Assembly: GCA_024643365.1 (NCBI GenBank)
Contig: JAHENC010000018.1
Location: 62,001 to 126,000, forward strand
Direction of reading: 5' to 3'
Source of the DNA: Crocinitomicaceae bacterium
GTDB lineage: Bacteria; Bacteroidota; Bacteroidia; Flavobacteriales_D; Crocinitomicaceae
DNA: 64,000 nt
The notes beneath the pieces were generated by a model. It ran no database searches. It was not told the DNA's origin and saw only the letters and a list, made by a program, of their open reading frames with translations. Below, piece after piece: positions 8,945 through 17,145 of this stretch. The position numbers and the translations under genes are program-made. Every line of letters begins with the position of its first letter. The stretch's first letter is position 1.

Positions 8945-9562
8945 ATGAAAAAACTATTGGCTCTTTTGTTTATTGGTGCAATTGGTTTTGTTCATGGACA
9001 AGCTTCTTTTCAAGGGAATCATTCGTTCGAACTTTATGCAGGTGGTCCAAATTTTATGAAATTTAATTTTTTAGGATCCTCAGCAAACGCAACGAGCATT
9101 TCTGGAACAATGAGCATACCGCCAAGTGGACTTCGCTATTCTTATATGATTTCGAATGATGTAAGTATTGGTATCGATGTCATGTATAATTCATATCGAG
9201 AGTCATATCTATCAACGGATACCGTTTTTGTCAATAACGAATGGACTTACGTAAGTTCTAAGTATACTGATTATAGATCTCGATTAAGAGTTCAGGCGCG
9301 TTTTAATTTTTTATTACCGAGTTCGAGTCCAAATGTAGATAGCTATATTGGGTTAGCAGTTGGAACGAACAATCGTTGGGAAAAACAATGGGTGAATGAT
9401 ATTCAAACAAAAGATTATAATTCAACAGATCTTGTGGTGATTCCGGTTTCCGCTCGTTTGTGTTATGGATTTCGCTATTTCTTCAATTACAATTCTGCGT
9501 TTGGTGCAGAAGTAGGTGTGGGTGGACCTCTTTTTTCCGCTCAGTACATTTATAAGTTTTAA
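8945..9562 (+). CDS. Predicted outer-membrane beta-barrel protein, 205 aa
   Basis: It has a clear signal peptide (MKKLLALLFIGAIGFVHGQ) followed by alternating hydrophobic/polar strands rich in Tyr, Ser, Asn and Gly, ending in an aromatic residue (AQYIYKF) as in OmpA/OmpW-sized barrels. LRYSYMISNDVSIGIDVMY and SRLRVQARFNFLL read as transmembrane strands. It starts 3 nt after the aconitase stop and is likely co-transcribed with it, although no functional link is obvious. No specific family is recognised. Confidence 0.8.
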   Translation: MKKLLALLFIGAIGFVHGQASFQGNHSFELYAGGPNFMKFNFLGSSANATSISGTMSIPPSGLRYSYMISNDVSIGIDVMYNSYRESYLSTDTVFVNNEWTYVSSKYTDYRSRLRVQARFNFLLPSSSPNVDSYIGLAVGTNNRWEKQWVNDIQTKDYNSTDLVVIPVSARLCYGFRYFFNYNSAFGAEVGVGGPLFSAQYIYKF

Positions 9563-9578
9563 GAGAAAGTAAAGACAT

Positions 9579-9614
9579 AAAAAAAGCCCTGACATATTTG
9601 TCAGGGCTTTTTTT
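9579..9614. terminator. Bidirectional terminator between the OMP gene and ahcY
   Basis: A 16-bp perfect stem (A7-GCCCTGACA), loop TATT, then TGTCAGGGC-T7. It is the strongest hairpin type in the window and sits between converging genes. Confidence 0.9.
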
Positions 9615-9628
9615 ATATGTATCAAATT

Positions 9629-10921
9629 TTAGTAACGGTAATGTTCCGCTTTAAATGGACCTTCCACCGCTACACCAATGTAGTCAGCTTGATCAGTACT
9701 TAATGTTTCAAGTTCTACACCGATTTTTGCAAGGTGTAAACGAGCTACTTTTTCATCTAAATGTTTTGGAAGCATGTAAACATCGTTTTCATATTTATCT
9801 GAATGTAACCAGATTTCCAATTGAGCCAATGTTTGATTCGTAAATGAATTAGACATGACAAATGATGGGTGACCTGTTGCACAACCAAGATTTACTAAAC
9901 GTCCTTCAGCAAGAATAATAATGTCCTTACCATTAATGTTGTATAAATCTACTTGTGGTTTGATTTCGATTTTCGAAGCACCATGATTGTTGTTCAACCA
10001 AGCCATATCGATTTCATTGTCGAAGTGTCCGATGTTACAAACAATCGCTTTGTCTTTCATGTTTTCGAAATGACGACCTACAACGATATTTTTGTTTCCG
10101 GTTGTCGTTACAATGATATCACCTAAATGAACCACAGTATCTAATCGTTTTACTTCGAATCCGTCCATTGCTGCTTGTAAAGCACAAATAGGATCTATTT
10201 CAGTAACGATTACTCGAGCTCCAGCTCCTTTTAATGAGGCAGCAGACCCCTTTCCAACGTCTCCGTATCCACAGACAACGGCAACTTTTCCAGCCATCAT
10301 CGTATCTGTCGCACGACGAATAGAATCAACTAATGATTCTTTACAACCATATTTGTTATCAAATTTAGATTTTGTAACGGAGTCATTTACATTGATTGCA
10401 GGCATAACTAACGTACCATTTTTCACACGCTCGTACAAACGGTGAACTCCAGTTGTTGTTTCTTCTGATAATCCTTTGATGTCTTTTGTTAATTCAGGGA
10501 AACGATCGAATACCATGTTGGTCAAATCTCCACCGTCATCCAAAATCATGTTCAATGGTTTTCCACCTTCAAACGCAAACAAGGTTTGTTCAATACACCA
10601 ATCGAATTCTTCTTCGTTCATTCCTTTCCATGCGAAAACTGGAATTCCAGCAGCAGCAATTGCAGCAGCAGCGTGATCCTGAGTAGAGAAAATGTTACAT
10701 GAAGACCAAGTAACTTCTGCTCCTAATTCAACCAACGTTTCGATAAGAACAGCTGTTTGGATTGTCATGTGAAGACATCCAGCAACTCTTGCTCCAGCTA
10801 ATGGTTTTGTAGTTCCGTATTCTTCACGAAGCGACATAAGACCGGGCATTTCTGCCTCGGCTAATTTAATTTCTTTTCTACCCCATTCAGCCAAGCTGAT
10901 GTCTTTTACTTTATAAGCCAT
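9629..10921 (-). CDS. ahcY: Adenosylhomocysteinase
   Basis: NAD-dependent hydrolase splitting S-adenosylhomocysteine into adenosine and homocysteine, relieving product inhibition of methyltransferases. Visible are [28 protein letters not shown], the NAD-binding [10 protein letters not shown], the substrate-site SVTKSKFDN and the conserved C-terminal KAEHYRY tail. The 430-aa length is normal. The start [18 protein letters not shown] is typical. A TAAATTTG element lies 35-42 nt upstream. The gene is monocistronic between a terminator and hemH. The window also carries several SAM enzymes (Pcm, MnmD, PrmA, TrmH-like). Confidence 0.98.
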   Translation of the reverse strand: MAYKVKDISLAEWGRKEIKLAEAEMPGLMSLREEYGTTKPLAGARVAGCLHMTIQTAVLIETLVELGAEVTWSSCNIFSTQDHAAAAIAAAGIPVFAWKGMNEEEFDWCIEQTLFAFEGGKPLNMILDDGGDLTNMVFDRFPELTKDIKGLSEETTTGVHRLYERVKNGTLVMPAINVNDSVTKSKFDNKYGCKESLVDSIRRATDTMMAGKVAVVCGYGDVGKGSAASLKGAGARVIVTEIDPICALQAAMDGFEVKRLDTVVHLGDIIVTTTGNKNIVVGRHFENMKDKAIVCNIGHFDNEIDMAWLNNNHGASKIEIKPQVDLYNINGKDIIILAEGRLVNLGCATGHPSFVMSNSFTNQTLAQLEIWLHSDKYENDVYMLPKHLDEKVARLHLAKIGVELETLSTDQADYIGVAVEGPFKAEHYRY

Positions 10922-10955
10922 ACTTATTATATCTATTTATTTATGTAATCGAATG

Positions 10956-10963
10956 CAAATTTA
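10956..10963 (-). promoter_or_regulatory. Candidate -7 element for ahcY
   Basis: TAAATTTG on the minus strand with a leader of about 30 nt. No well-spaced TTG is seen. Confidence 0.4.
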
Positions 10964-11002
10964 CTACTTAAATGTGTAATCATAAAGGATACAAAAAGAA
11001 TC

Positions 11003-12028
11003 CTAGTTCATTTTTTGTCGAATCAGTTTTTCTAATCCATTGACAAATAATGGGTGACTGTTCGAGCTTGGAACTAATTGTACTTTTTCCCCACCATGAT
11101 CTTCGAAAATCTCTTGGTATTCTTCACCGATTTCAATCAAAGTTTCTAAGCAATCGGCAACGAAAGCTGGACTAAAAACCAATAACTTCTTCGCTCCCTT
11201 TTTACCCCATTCTTCTACGACTTTATCAGAGAAAGGTGTAAGCCATTTTTTGTCTAGTCTGGATTGAAAACAAACCGTATATTGATCGCTTGTTAATCCA
11301 ATTTTTTGAGCAATAAGTCTTGTTGTTGCAAATGCAGTTGCTTTGTAACAAAACTTATTACGGTCATTCAATTCCGTTTCACATGGTTCATCCGCACACA
11401 AGTCGGTTCCTTCATAAACTTTATCAACTTGTCTTTCTGGTAGTCCGTGGTAGGAAAAGAGGACATGATCGTAGTCCTTAAAGTTGAATTGTTTGGTGTT
11501 TTCTACGATGGAATCTATGTAGCCTTCATTGTCCCAAAATTGACTGATGATTTTAATTTCTGGTATTACCCACCATTTACGAATGATATTCATGGCTTTT
11601 TCAACAGCTGAACCTGTTGAGGCACTTGCGTATTGCGGAAATAAAGGAAGAATAATTATTTCGTCGTAATTCGCTTGATGCATACGCTCTAGTACACTAT
11701 CCATGGACGGATTTTGATAGCGCATCGCCATTTCGATTGTGACGTGGTCATTCTTGAATGCTTCGGCCAACATTGACTGCACTTTTTTCGTGTGAGTAAG
11801 CAGCGGTGAAACACCGTCACCTAGATTCCAAAGTTCTTTATAAATTTTTGCTGATTTCGGTGCTCTAAATGGAACGATGATACCGTTCACAAGTATTTTA
11901 CGAGCAATCCAAGGGATGTCGATTACGCGCGGATCGTTTAAAAATTCTGTTAAGTAACGTCGAACGTCACTCGTTTTTGGACTGTCTGGCGTTCCCAATT
12001 GAAGCAATAAGACTCCCGTTTTTTTCAT
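11003..12028 (-). CDS. hemH: Ferrochelatase
   Basis: The last step of protoheme synthesis, inserting Fe2+ into protoporphyrin IX. The 341-aa product starts MKKTGVLLLQLGTPDSP, the canonical N-terminus, so I discard the 40-codon upstream extension. The catalytic His lies in LFSYHGLPERQVDK, and CFQSRLDKKWLTP, FSPAFVADCLETLIE and the Glu/His surroundings are in order. Upstream on the minus strand is TAATTTTG (12083-12076), giving a leader of about 43 nt. It is divergent from the LuxE-like gene. Confidence 0.96.
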   Translation of the reverse strand: MKKTGVLLLQLGTPDSPKTSDVRRYLTEFLNDPRVIDIPWIARKILVNGIIVPFRAPKSAKIYKELWNLGDGVSPLLTHTKKVQSMLAEAFKNDHVTIEMAMRYQNPSMDSVLERMHQANYDEIIILPLFPQYASASTGSAVEKAMNIIRKWWVIPEIKIISQFWDNEGYIDSIVENTKQFNFKDYDHVLFSYHGLPERQVDKVYEGTDLCADEPCETELNDRNKFCYKATAFATTRLIAQKIGLTSDQYTVCFQSRLDKKWLTPFSDKVVEEWGKKGAKKLLVFSPAFVADCLETLIEIGEEYQEIFEDHGGEKVQLVPSSNSHPLFVNGLEKLIRQKMN

Positions 12029-12126
12029 ATACCGATTGTGTATTTCTATTTTAACAACGTTTTTCAACGCTTGTTCAAAATTACACACATTTCCTGGCTT
12101 GACGATGTGGAATAGACATTTCATCT

Positions 12127-12134
12127 TAACTTTG
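12127..12134 (+). promoter_or_regulatory. Candidate -7 element for the LuxE-like gene
   Basis: TAACTTTG ends 4 nt before the ATG at 12139, with a TTG 25 nt further up. A transcript from here would have almost no leader for that ATG and about 9 nt for the ATG at 12148. Confidence 0.35.
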
Positions 12135-12138
12135 TTGG

Positions 12139-13110
12139 ATGAATCCAATGGAATATTTACTGAGCACGACTTCTAAGAACTTCGAGGAACGTGCTTTGGC
12201 ATTATTTCAGTACCAATATCAAAACGTGGCTGTTTATCGTTCGTATGTGGATCTTATCCATCGGAACAATCCAAAATCGTTGAATGATATTCCATTTCTT
12301 CCGATTTCCTTTTTCAAAACGGCACGCATTGTGGATGAGTTGTCCATGGAAAATGATCTTCATTTTCAAAGCAGTGGAACAGGTAATTCTGGGAGAAGTC
12401 AACATTTCGTGAAAAACAAACGGTGGTACGATGATTCCTTCACATCTGGATTCAAGCATTTCTTTGGTCCAGTTGAGGAATATGTGGTACTCGCTTTGTT
12501 GCCAAATTATATTGATCAAGGTGATTCATCGCTCGTGTATATGGTCAATGCACTCATACAACAATCCGGACAAGCACTTTCAGGATTCTTGTTGCATGAA
12601 CCATCTTCACTTATTCAGCGATATCAAGCAGCTGTTTCTCAAGGTAAAAAAGTCATCATTTTTGGTGTTTCCTATGCTTTGCTCGATTTGGCCGAATTGA
12701 AAATTGATTTATCCGAAGCTATCATCATAGAAACTGGTGGAATGAAAGGCCGCCGAAAGGAATTGACGAAAGCTGAATTACACGCCGCACTCATACACGG
12801 ACTTGGTGTTGATCACGTGAGATCAGAATATGGTATGACAGAATTACTATCCCAAGGCTATTCGATGAAGGACGGTAAATTTCAAGTTGTTCCTTGGATG
12901 AAAATTCTCATTCGTGACCCGTATGATCCATTCACACTTTTTCCAAATGAACGATCTGGTGGAATCAATGTCATCGATTTAGCGAATCAGCATAGTTGTG
13001 CATTTATCCAAACGCAAGATTTAGGAAGGATAGAAGGTGATGGGTTTTATTTAGAGGGACGCTTTGACGAAGCAGATGTTCGTGGTTGTAATCTTCTCGT
13101 TGATCAATAA
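12139..13110 (+). CDS. LuxE-like acyl-protein synthetase / adenylate-forming enzyme
   Basis: A 323-aa protein of the LuxE / coenzyme F390 synthetase-related group (ANL-type adenylating fold). The phosphate-binding segment is FQSSGTGNSGRSQHF and the acceptor motif is SEYGMTELLSQGYS. LuxE activates fatty acids as acyl-AMP and transfers them to a Cys. Here there are no luxC or luxD neighbours, so bioluminescence is not implied. Members in Bacteroidota probably activate an unknown carboxylate. The start may be the ATG at 12139 or at 12148 (MEYLLSTTSKN). A TAnnTTTG element just upstream favours a very short leader. It is followed after 20 nt by the TauE-type gene. Confidence 0.8.
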   Translation: MNPMEYLLSTTSKNFEERALALFQYQYQNVAVYRSYVDLIHRNNPKSLNDIPFLPISFFKTARIVDELSMENDLHFQSSGTGNSGRSQHFVKNKRWYDDSFTSGFKHFFGPVEEYVVLALLPNYIDQGDSSLVYMVNALIQQSGQALSGFLLHEPSSLIQRYQAAVSQGKKVIIFGVSYALLDLAELKIDLSEAIIIETGGMKGRRKELTKAELHAALIHGLGVDHVRSEYGMTELLSQGYSMKDGKFQVVPWMKILIRDPYDPFTLFPNERSGGINVIDLANQHSCAFIQTQDLGRIEGDGFYLEGRFDEADVRGCNLLVDQ

Positions 13111-13121
13111 GCTATTTTTGA

Positions 13122-13129
13122 TATCTTTG
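13122..13129 (+). promoter_or_regulatory. Candidate -7 element for tauE-like gene
   Basis: TATCTTTG ends one base before the ATG at 13131; a second match, TATTTTTG, is at 13113-13120. If 13122-13129 is used, the ATG at 13137 is the better start. Confidence 0.3.
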
Positions 13130-13130
13130 A

Positions 13131-13532
13131 ATGGAAATGACACCACAAACAATCCTTATCCTAGCCATCATTGGTATCTTCGCTGGAGTACTCAGTGGAT
13201 TCGTTGGAGTAGGAGGTGGGGTCATCATTGTTCCAGCCTTGGTTTTTTTTCTAGGAATTTCCCAACATACAGCCCAAGGAACAAGTCTTTTTGTGCTTTC
13301 CATGCCTGTCGTACTGTTTGCAGTGATCAATTACTGGAAGTCTGGGAATGTTGAATGGAAATATGGGCTTGTTATCGCAGCAACCTTTCTTATTGGTGCC
13401 TATATTGGATCCAAATTATCCTTGAAACTTTCACCCGGAATGGTAAAATTAATTTTTGGTGTTTTTCTAGCCTATGTATCTTTTCGTTTAATCTTGTCCG
13501 GTTATACATCTATTTCATCCAATGAATCCTGA
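13131..13532 (+). CDS. Half-size TauE/SafE family membrane protein
   Basis: A 133-aa integral membrane protein with four predicted helices. It carries the TauE signature GIFAGVLSGFVGVGGGVIIVP at residues ~16-36 and the loop ISQHTAQGTSLFVLSMPV. TauE/SafE proteins are sulfite or organosulfonate exporters of ~250 aa with two repeats; this is one repeat, so it may work as a homodimer (inference). There is no frameshift or leftover second half downstream, so it is not a visible truncation. It overlaps the M20 gene by 11 nt, suggesting coupling. The start could be Met1 or Met3 (13137). Confidence 0.85.
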   Translation: MEMTPQTILILAIIGIFAGVLSGFVGVGGGVIIVPALVFFLGISQHTAQGTSLFVLSMPVVLFAVINYWKSGNVEWKYGLVIAATFLIGAYIGSKLSLKLSPGMVKLIFGVFLAYVSFRLILSGYTSISSNES

Positions 13533-14706
13533 GAAACTGAAGTCCTTAGTTGCGGAACTTTTTGAAGAAGTTCGTTCTTGGCGTGAACACATGCATCGTC
13601 ATCCTGAGCCTTCTTTTCAAGAGAAAAACACGATGCTATTTGTTTCTGAAATTCTTACTCGCTACGGGATAGCACATGAAACCAATGTTGCAGATACAGG
13701 AGTTGTCGCTTGGATTGGAGCGGATCATCACACGAAGGAGCAAGCGTGTATTGGATTGCGTGCGGACTTAGATGCTTTGCCAATTCAGGAGGAAAATGAT
13801 ATTCCATATAGGTCCGAGGTAGATGGATGGATGCATGCCTGCGGACATGATGTTCACACCTCCATTTTGTTGGGTTCAGCAGTGATTTTACATGCGAATC
13901 GAAATGAATTGAAACAACCGTTGAAATTGATTTTCCAACCTGGTGAAGAAATGAATCCAGGTGGAGCTAGTTTAATGATGAAAGCGGGAGTCCTACACCA
14001 TCCGACTGTGGAGAAAATGTACGCATTGCATGTTTTTCCAGAAATGGAAGTTGGAAATGTTGGATTACGTCCAGGCTTGTACATGGCATCAAGCGATGAG
14101 TTACATGTGAGTATTAAAGGAATTGGTGGACACGGTGCCTTGCCGGAAAAGTGTGTAAATCCGATAGAAATGGGCGCACTTTGGATGAGTCGTGTGAAAG
14201 CACGTTTCCAAGTGGAATGCCCAGAAGCGGTTCCACATGTTCTAACCTTTGGACGCTTTGAAGCACTTGGTTCAACAAATGTAATTCCATCGGAAGCGCA
14301 TATTAAAGGGACTTTTCGAACGATGGATGAAACTTGGAGAGCAAAAGCATATACTATTTTAGAAAATGAAGCGGAGGAAGTTTCTGCTCTATTTGGAGGA
14401 CATATCGACTTAACGATTTCCAAGGGATATCCTTTTTTGAAAAACGATGAAAAGCTCACTGAGGATGTTAAAGTCCTTTTTAGTGACGTTTTTGGATCTG
14501 ATCAAGTTCATGAATTAGCTTTGCGGATGACCGCCGAAGACTTTGCTTTTTACAGTCAGGAAATTCCGGTTTGCTTCTTTCGTTTAGGAGTTGGAAACAA
14601 GGAAAAAGGAATCACTTACGCGGTTCATCATCCACGTTTCAATATTGATTCAGATTCATTGAAAATGGGAATGATCGCAATGTGTAGTATTGCATTTGAA
14701 GGATGA
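13522..14706 (+). CDS. M20 family metallopeptidase / amidohydrolase
   Basis: A 394-aa zinc hydrolase of the hippurate / IAA-amino-acid / N-acyl-amino-acid amidohydrolase branch. Metal-ligand motifs are in order: MHRHPEPSFQE, LRADLDALPIQE, MHACGHDVHTSILLG (Cys-Gly-His and Asp), QPGEEMNPGGA (catalytic Glu pair) and a late H (AVHHPRFNID). The dimerisation domain IKGIGGHGALPEKCVNP is present. It cleaves an acyl-amino-acid amide bond; the substrate is not predictable. It lies within a translationally coupled trio: 11-nt overlap upstream, 4-nt ATGA overlap downstream. Confidence 0.92.
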   Translation: MNPEKLKSLVAELFEEVRSWREHMHRHPEPSFQEKNTMLFVSEILTRYGIAHETNVADTGVVAWIGADHHTKEQACIGLRADLDALPIQEENDIPYRSEVDGWMHACGHDVHTSILLGSAVILHANRNELKQPLKLIFQPGEEMNPGGASLMMKAGVLHHPTVEKMYALHVFPEMEVGNVGLRPGLYMASSDELHVSIKGIGGHGALPEKCVNPIEMGALWMSRVKARFQVECPEAVPHVLTFGRFEALGSTNVIPSEAHIKGTFRTMDETWRAKAYTILENEAEEVSALFGGHIDLTISKGYPFLKNDEKLTEDVKVLFSDVFGSDQVHELALRMTAEDFAFYSQEIPVCFFRLGVGNKEKGITYAVHHPRFNIDSDSLKMGMIAMCSIAFEG

Positions 14707-15128
14707 GAAATCGTTTGTATATATTTGGACTGATTGTATTTTTAGCAGCTTGCCAAAAACAAAAAGCGCAATTAAAACGAATCGACGGAAGGTGGAAAGT
14801 TGAGCTTGTCCGTGTTCTAGATGGCGAGGGATTCACCTTTTATGATAGTGTTCCAGTTGGGGAGATAGTCATTTCGTCGGATTTGAAAAAAATGGACGGA
14901 AGAATTGATTTAGACTACAGTTATTTCGGTTTGAATCAAGTTCAAGATTCATTTGTTGTTCACAGCACAAATTTTGACATAAATGAATCAGGCGATCATT
15001 TATACGTGAAGCGTTTAACGGATACGATTGATGTGCGTATTTTACTTAGTTCCAAGAAGGACTTGGAGTTTGAATACTATGATAAAAAGCAATATCGTTT
15101 GCGTCGCTTCGCTTTGCACAAACTTTAA
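14703..15128 (+). CDS. Small predicted lipoprotein, 141 aa
   Basis: The N-terminus MRNRLYIFGLIVFLAACQK ends in a lipobox with Cys17, so the mature protein is lipid-anchored. The rest is beta-rich with a lipocalin-like or copper-resistance-like pattern (RIDGRWKVELVRVL near the start resembles the opening of DUF-type lipocalin lipoproteins), but I cannot assign a family. The start shares ATGA with the amidohydrolase stop. Its stop codon and that of sufT, on the other strand, share the same TTAA (15125-15128), with no terminator between. Confidence 0.75.
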   Translation: MRNRLYIFGLIVFLAACQKQKAQLKRIDGRWKVELVRVLDGEGFTFYDSVPVGEIVISSDLKKMDGRIDLDYSYFGLNQVQDSFVVHSTNFDINESGDHLYVKRLTDTIDVRILLSSKKDLEFEYYDKKQYRLRRFALHKL

Positions 15129-15430
15129 AGGAATCCGAGCTCTAATTTCGCTTCTTCGCTCATCATATCTTTGTCCCATGGTGGATCAAAAACAATGTTC
15201 ACCTTCGCAGAAGTAACCCCATCAACTGACGCTACTTTATCTTCCACTTCTTTTGGTAAGCTCTCTGCAACCGGGCAATTTGGAGAAGTTAGGGTCATAT
15301 CGATGAAAACTTGGTTGTCCTCTTCGACTTTTACTTCATAGATCAGTCCAAGTTCAAAAATATCCACAGGAATTTCTGGATCATAAATTGTTTTCATAAT
15401 TTGAACAATTCGGTCTTCTAAGTCACTCAT
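15125..15430 (-). CDS. sufT: SufT-like Fe-S assembly protein (MIP18/DUF59)
   Basis: A 101-aa single MIP18 domain protein. DPEIPVDIFELGLIYEV and LTSPNCPVAESLP (with the conserved Cys) are the diagnostic motifs. SufT helps mature Fe-S proteins, probably as a carrier or targeting factor. It is the third gene of sufS-sufE-sufT; its start overlaps the sufE stop by 4 nt. The convergent lipoprotein gene overlaps its stop. The core scaffold genes sufBCD are not in the window. Confidence 0.92.
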   Translation of the reverse strand: MSDLEDRIVQIMKTIYDPEIPVDIFELGLIYEVKVEEDNQVFIDMTLTSPNCPVAESLPKEVEDKVASVDGVTSAKVNIVFDPPWDKDMMSEEAKLELGFL

Positions 15431-15846
15431 GATGCTGAAATATGTTTAATTGCTTCTAGTTTTAATCGTTTTACCATGCCAAGTAGTCCGTTCGCGCGGG
15501 TAGGTGAAAGGTGTTCTTGTAATCCGATTTTGGAGATGAAAAACAAATCTGCTGTGGCAATATCTTTTGGCTCTTCTCCATCGAGAACACGGATTAAAAG
15601 TCCAATTATTCCTTTGGTGATAATGGCGTCTGAATCTGCCGTAAAATGCATTTTCCCGTCATTAAAATGGGAATCAAGCCATACGCGTGATTGACATCCT
15701 TCAATGAGGCGGTCTTCTGTTTTATTGACATCGTCAATTTTCGGAAGATCTTTTCCTAGGTCAATGATGTATTCGTATTTTTCCATCCAATCATCGAAAA
15801 CTTCGAATTCTTGTATGATTTCTTCTTGCTTTTCTGTTAAGTTCAT
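15427..15846 (-). CDS. sufE: Cysteine desulfuration protein SufE
   Basis: A 139-aa sulfur acceptor that takes persulfide from SufS and stimulates its activity. The acceptor Cys51 lies in LIEGCQSRVWL, followed by DSDAIITKGIIGLL and the C-terminal SPTRANGLLGM typical of SufE. One nucleotide separates it from the sufS stop, so SufS and SufE are produced together as partners. Confidence 0.96.
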   Translation of the reverse strand: MNLTEKQEEIIQEFEVFDDWMEKYEYIIDLGKDLPKIDDVNKTEDRLIEGCQSRVWLDSHFNDGKMHFTADSDAIITKGIIGLLIRVLDGEEPKDIATADLFFISKIGLQEHLSPTRANGLLGMVKRLKLEAIKHISAS

Positions 15847-15847
15847 T

Positions 15848-17083
15848 TTATTTCAACATGCTTAAACTGCGTTCAACTGCTTCGACAAAAGTGTCGATTT
15901 CTTGTTTGGTATTGTAAAACGCAAAAGAGGCGCGAACTGTTCCAGGAATCCCATAAAAATCCATCAATGGTTGGGTACAGTGATGTCCTGTTCGAACGGC
16001 AATACCTTGTTTATCAAGTAATGTTCCTATGTCAAAAGGATGAATTCCTTTTAGTGAAAAAGAAACGACTGATGTTTTGTTCTTCGCTTCACCGATAATT
16101 TGCAATCCCTCGAAAGTATCTAACATGTCTTCAGCGTATTTGGCTAACTCTCGTTCATGTCGTTCTGCAGCTTCCATATCAACTGATTCCAAAAATTCAA
16201 ATGCTTTCCCTAAACAGATTCCACCCGCAATGTGTGGTGTTCCAGCTTCAAATTTAAAGGGTAATTCGTTATAGGTTGTTCGTTCAAAGGTCACACGAGC
16301 AATCATATCACCTCCACCTTGATAAGGGGGCATACGGTCTAGTATTTCTTCTTTTCCATATAGCACGCCAATTCCAGTTGGACCAAATACTTTGTGGCTT
16401 GAAAATACGTAGAAATCACAATCCAACTCTTTAACATTGATGCGCATGTGTTGAATGCTTTGCGCGCCATCGATGAGAACTTTGGATCCAACAGCATGTG
16501 CTTTTTGAATGATTTCCTTTACAGGATTTACCGTTCCCAGTGTGTTGGAAATGTGCGTAATCGCAACAAGTTTTGTTTTTTTCGAAAGAAGTTTGTCAAA
16601 CTCGTCCATTATAAGTTCACCACGTTGGTTGATTGGAGCAACTTTCAATACACAACCTTGTCGTTCACACAACATTTGCCATGGAACGATGTTTGAATGG
16701 TGTTCCATCGCTGAAATCAAGATTTCATCTCCCGCAGACAATGTTGTGCCAAAAGAAAAAGCAACAAGGTTAATGCTGTCAGTTGTTCCTTTGGTGAAGA
16801 TAATTTCCTCTGATTTTCTTGCTCCGAGGAATCGTTGTATGCGCTGTCTTGCAGCTTCATAATCTGTAGTTGCACGTTGACTTAAAAAATGAACGCCTCT
16901 ATGAATATTTGCATTTTCCTTGGAATAGAAGAGATTAATCGCATCTAGTACCAATTTAGGTTTCTGAGATGTCGCTCCATTATCAAAGTAAATGAGATTC
17001 TTCCCATAAACTTGCTGACGTAGTGCCGGAAATTCTTCGCGAATTTCACGTACATTAAATGGTTTTTGTTCCAAGTTGCTCAT
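15848..17083 (-). CDS. sufS: Cysteine desulfurase SufS
   Basis: A 411-aa group II PLP-dependent cysteine desulfurase releasing persulfide sulfur from L-cysteine for Fe-S assembly. The PLP lysine is Lys231 (SSHKVFGPTG) and the catalytic Cys369 lies in RTGHHCTQPLM. DNGATSQKP and the NANIHRGVH segment are family hallmarks. TACCTTTG (minus strand, 17098-17091) ends 7 nt before the ATG and matches the Bacteroidota -7 box, so the mRNA leader would be only a few bases. It is the first gene of the sufSET run. Confidence 0.96.
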   Translation of the reverse strand: MSNLEQKPFNVREIREEFPALRQQVYGKNLIYFDNGATSQKPKLVLDAINLFYSKENANIHRGVHFLSQRATTDYEAARQRIQRFLGARKSEEIIFTKGTTDSINLVAFSFGTTLSAGDEILISAMEHHSNIVPWQMLCERQGCVLKVAPINQRGELIMDEFDKLLSKKTKLVAITHISNTLGTVNPVKEIIQKAHAVGSKVLIDGAQSIQHMRINVKELDCDFYVFSSHKVFGPTGIGVLYGKEEILDRMPPYQGGGDMIARVTFERTTYNELPFKFEAGTPHIAGGICLGKAFEFLESVDMEAAERHERELAKYAEDMLDTFEGLQIIGEAKNKTSVVSFSLKGIHPFDIGTLLDKQGIAVRTGHHCTQPLMDFYGIPGTVRASFAFYNTKQEIDTFVEAVERSLSMLK

Positions 17084-17090
17084 ATTCGTA

Positions 17091-17098
17091 CAAAGGTA
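17091..17098 (-). promoter_or_regulatory. Candidate -7 element for sufSET
   Basis: TACCTTTG on the minus strand, 7 nt before the sufS ATG. No matching TTG box is seen. Confidence 0.35.
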
Positions 17099-17145
17099 CG
17101 AATTCCCTTATTTTGAATTGTTCTAAAGAAGGATAAATTGCAAGA

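Noticed and set aside
9422-9625. Minus-strand 67-aa frame across the OMP 3' end and terminator
   Set aside because: Includes the terminator hairpin and is antisense to a well-supported gene.
12139-13110. Bioluminescence locus suggested by the LuxE-like gene
   Set aside because: No luxA, B, C or D genes nearby; LuxE-like proteins are widespread in non-luminous bacteria.
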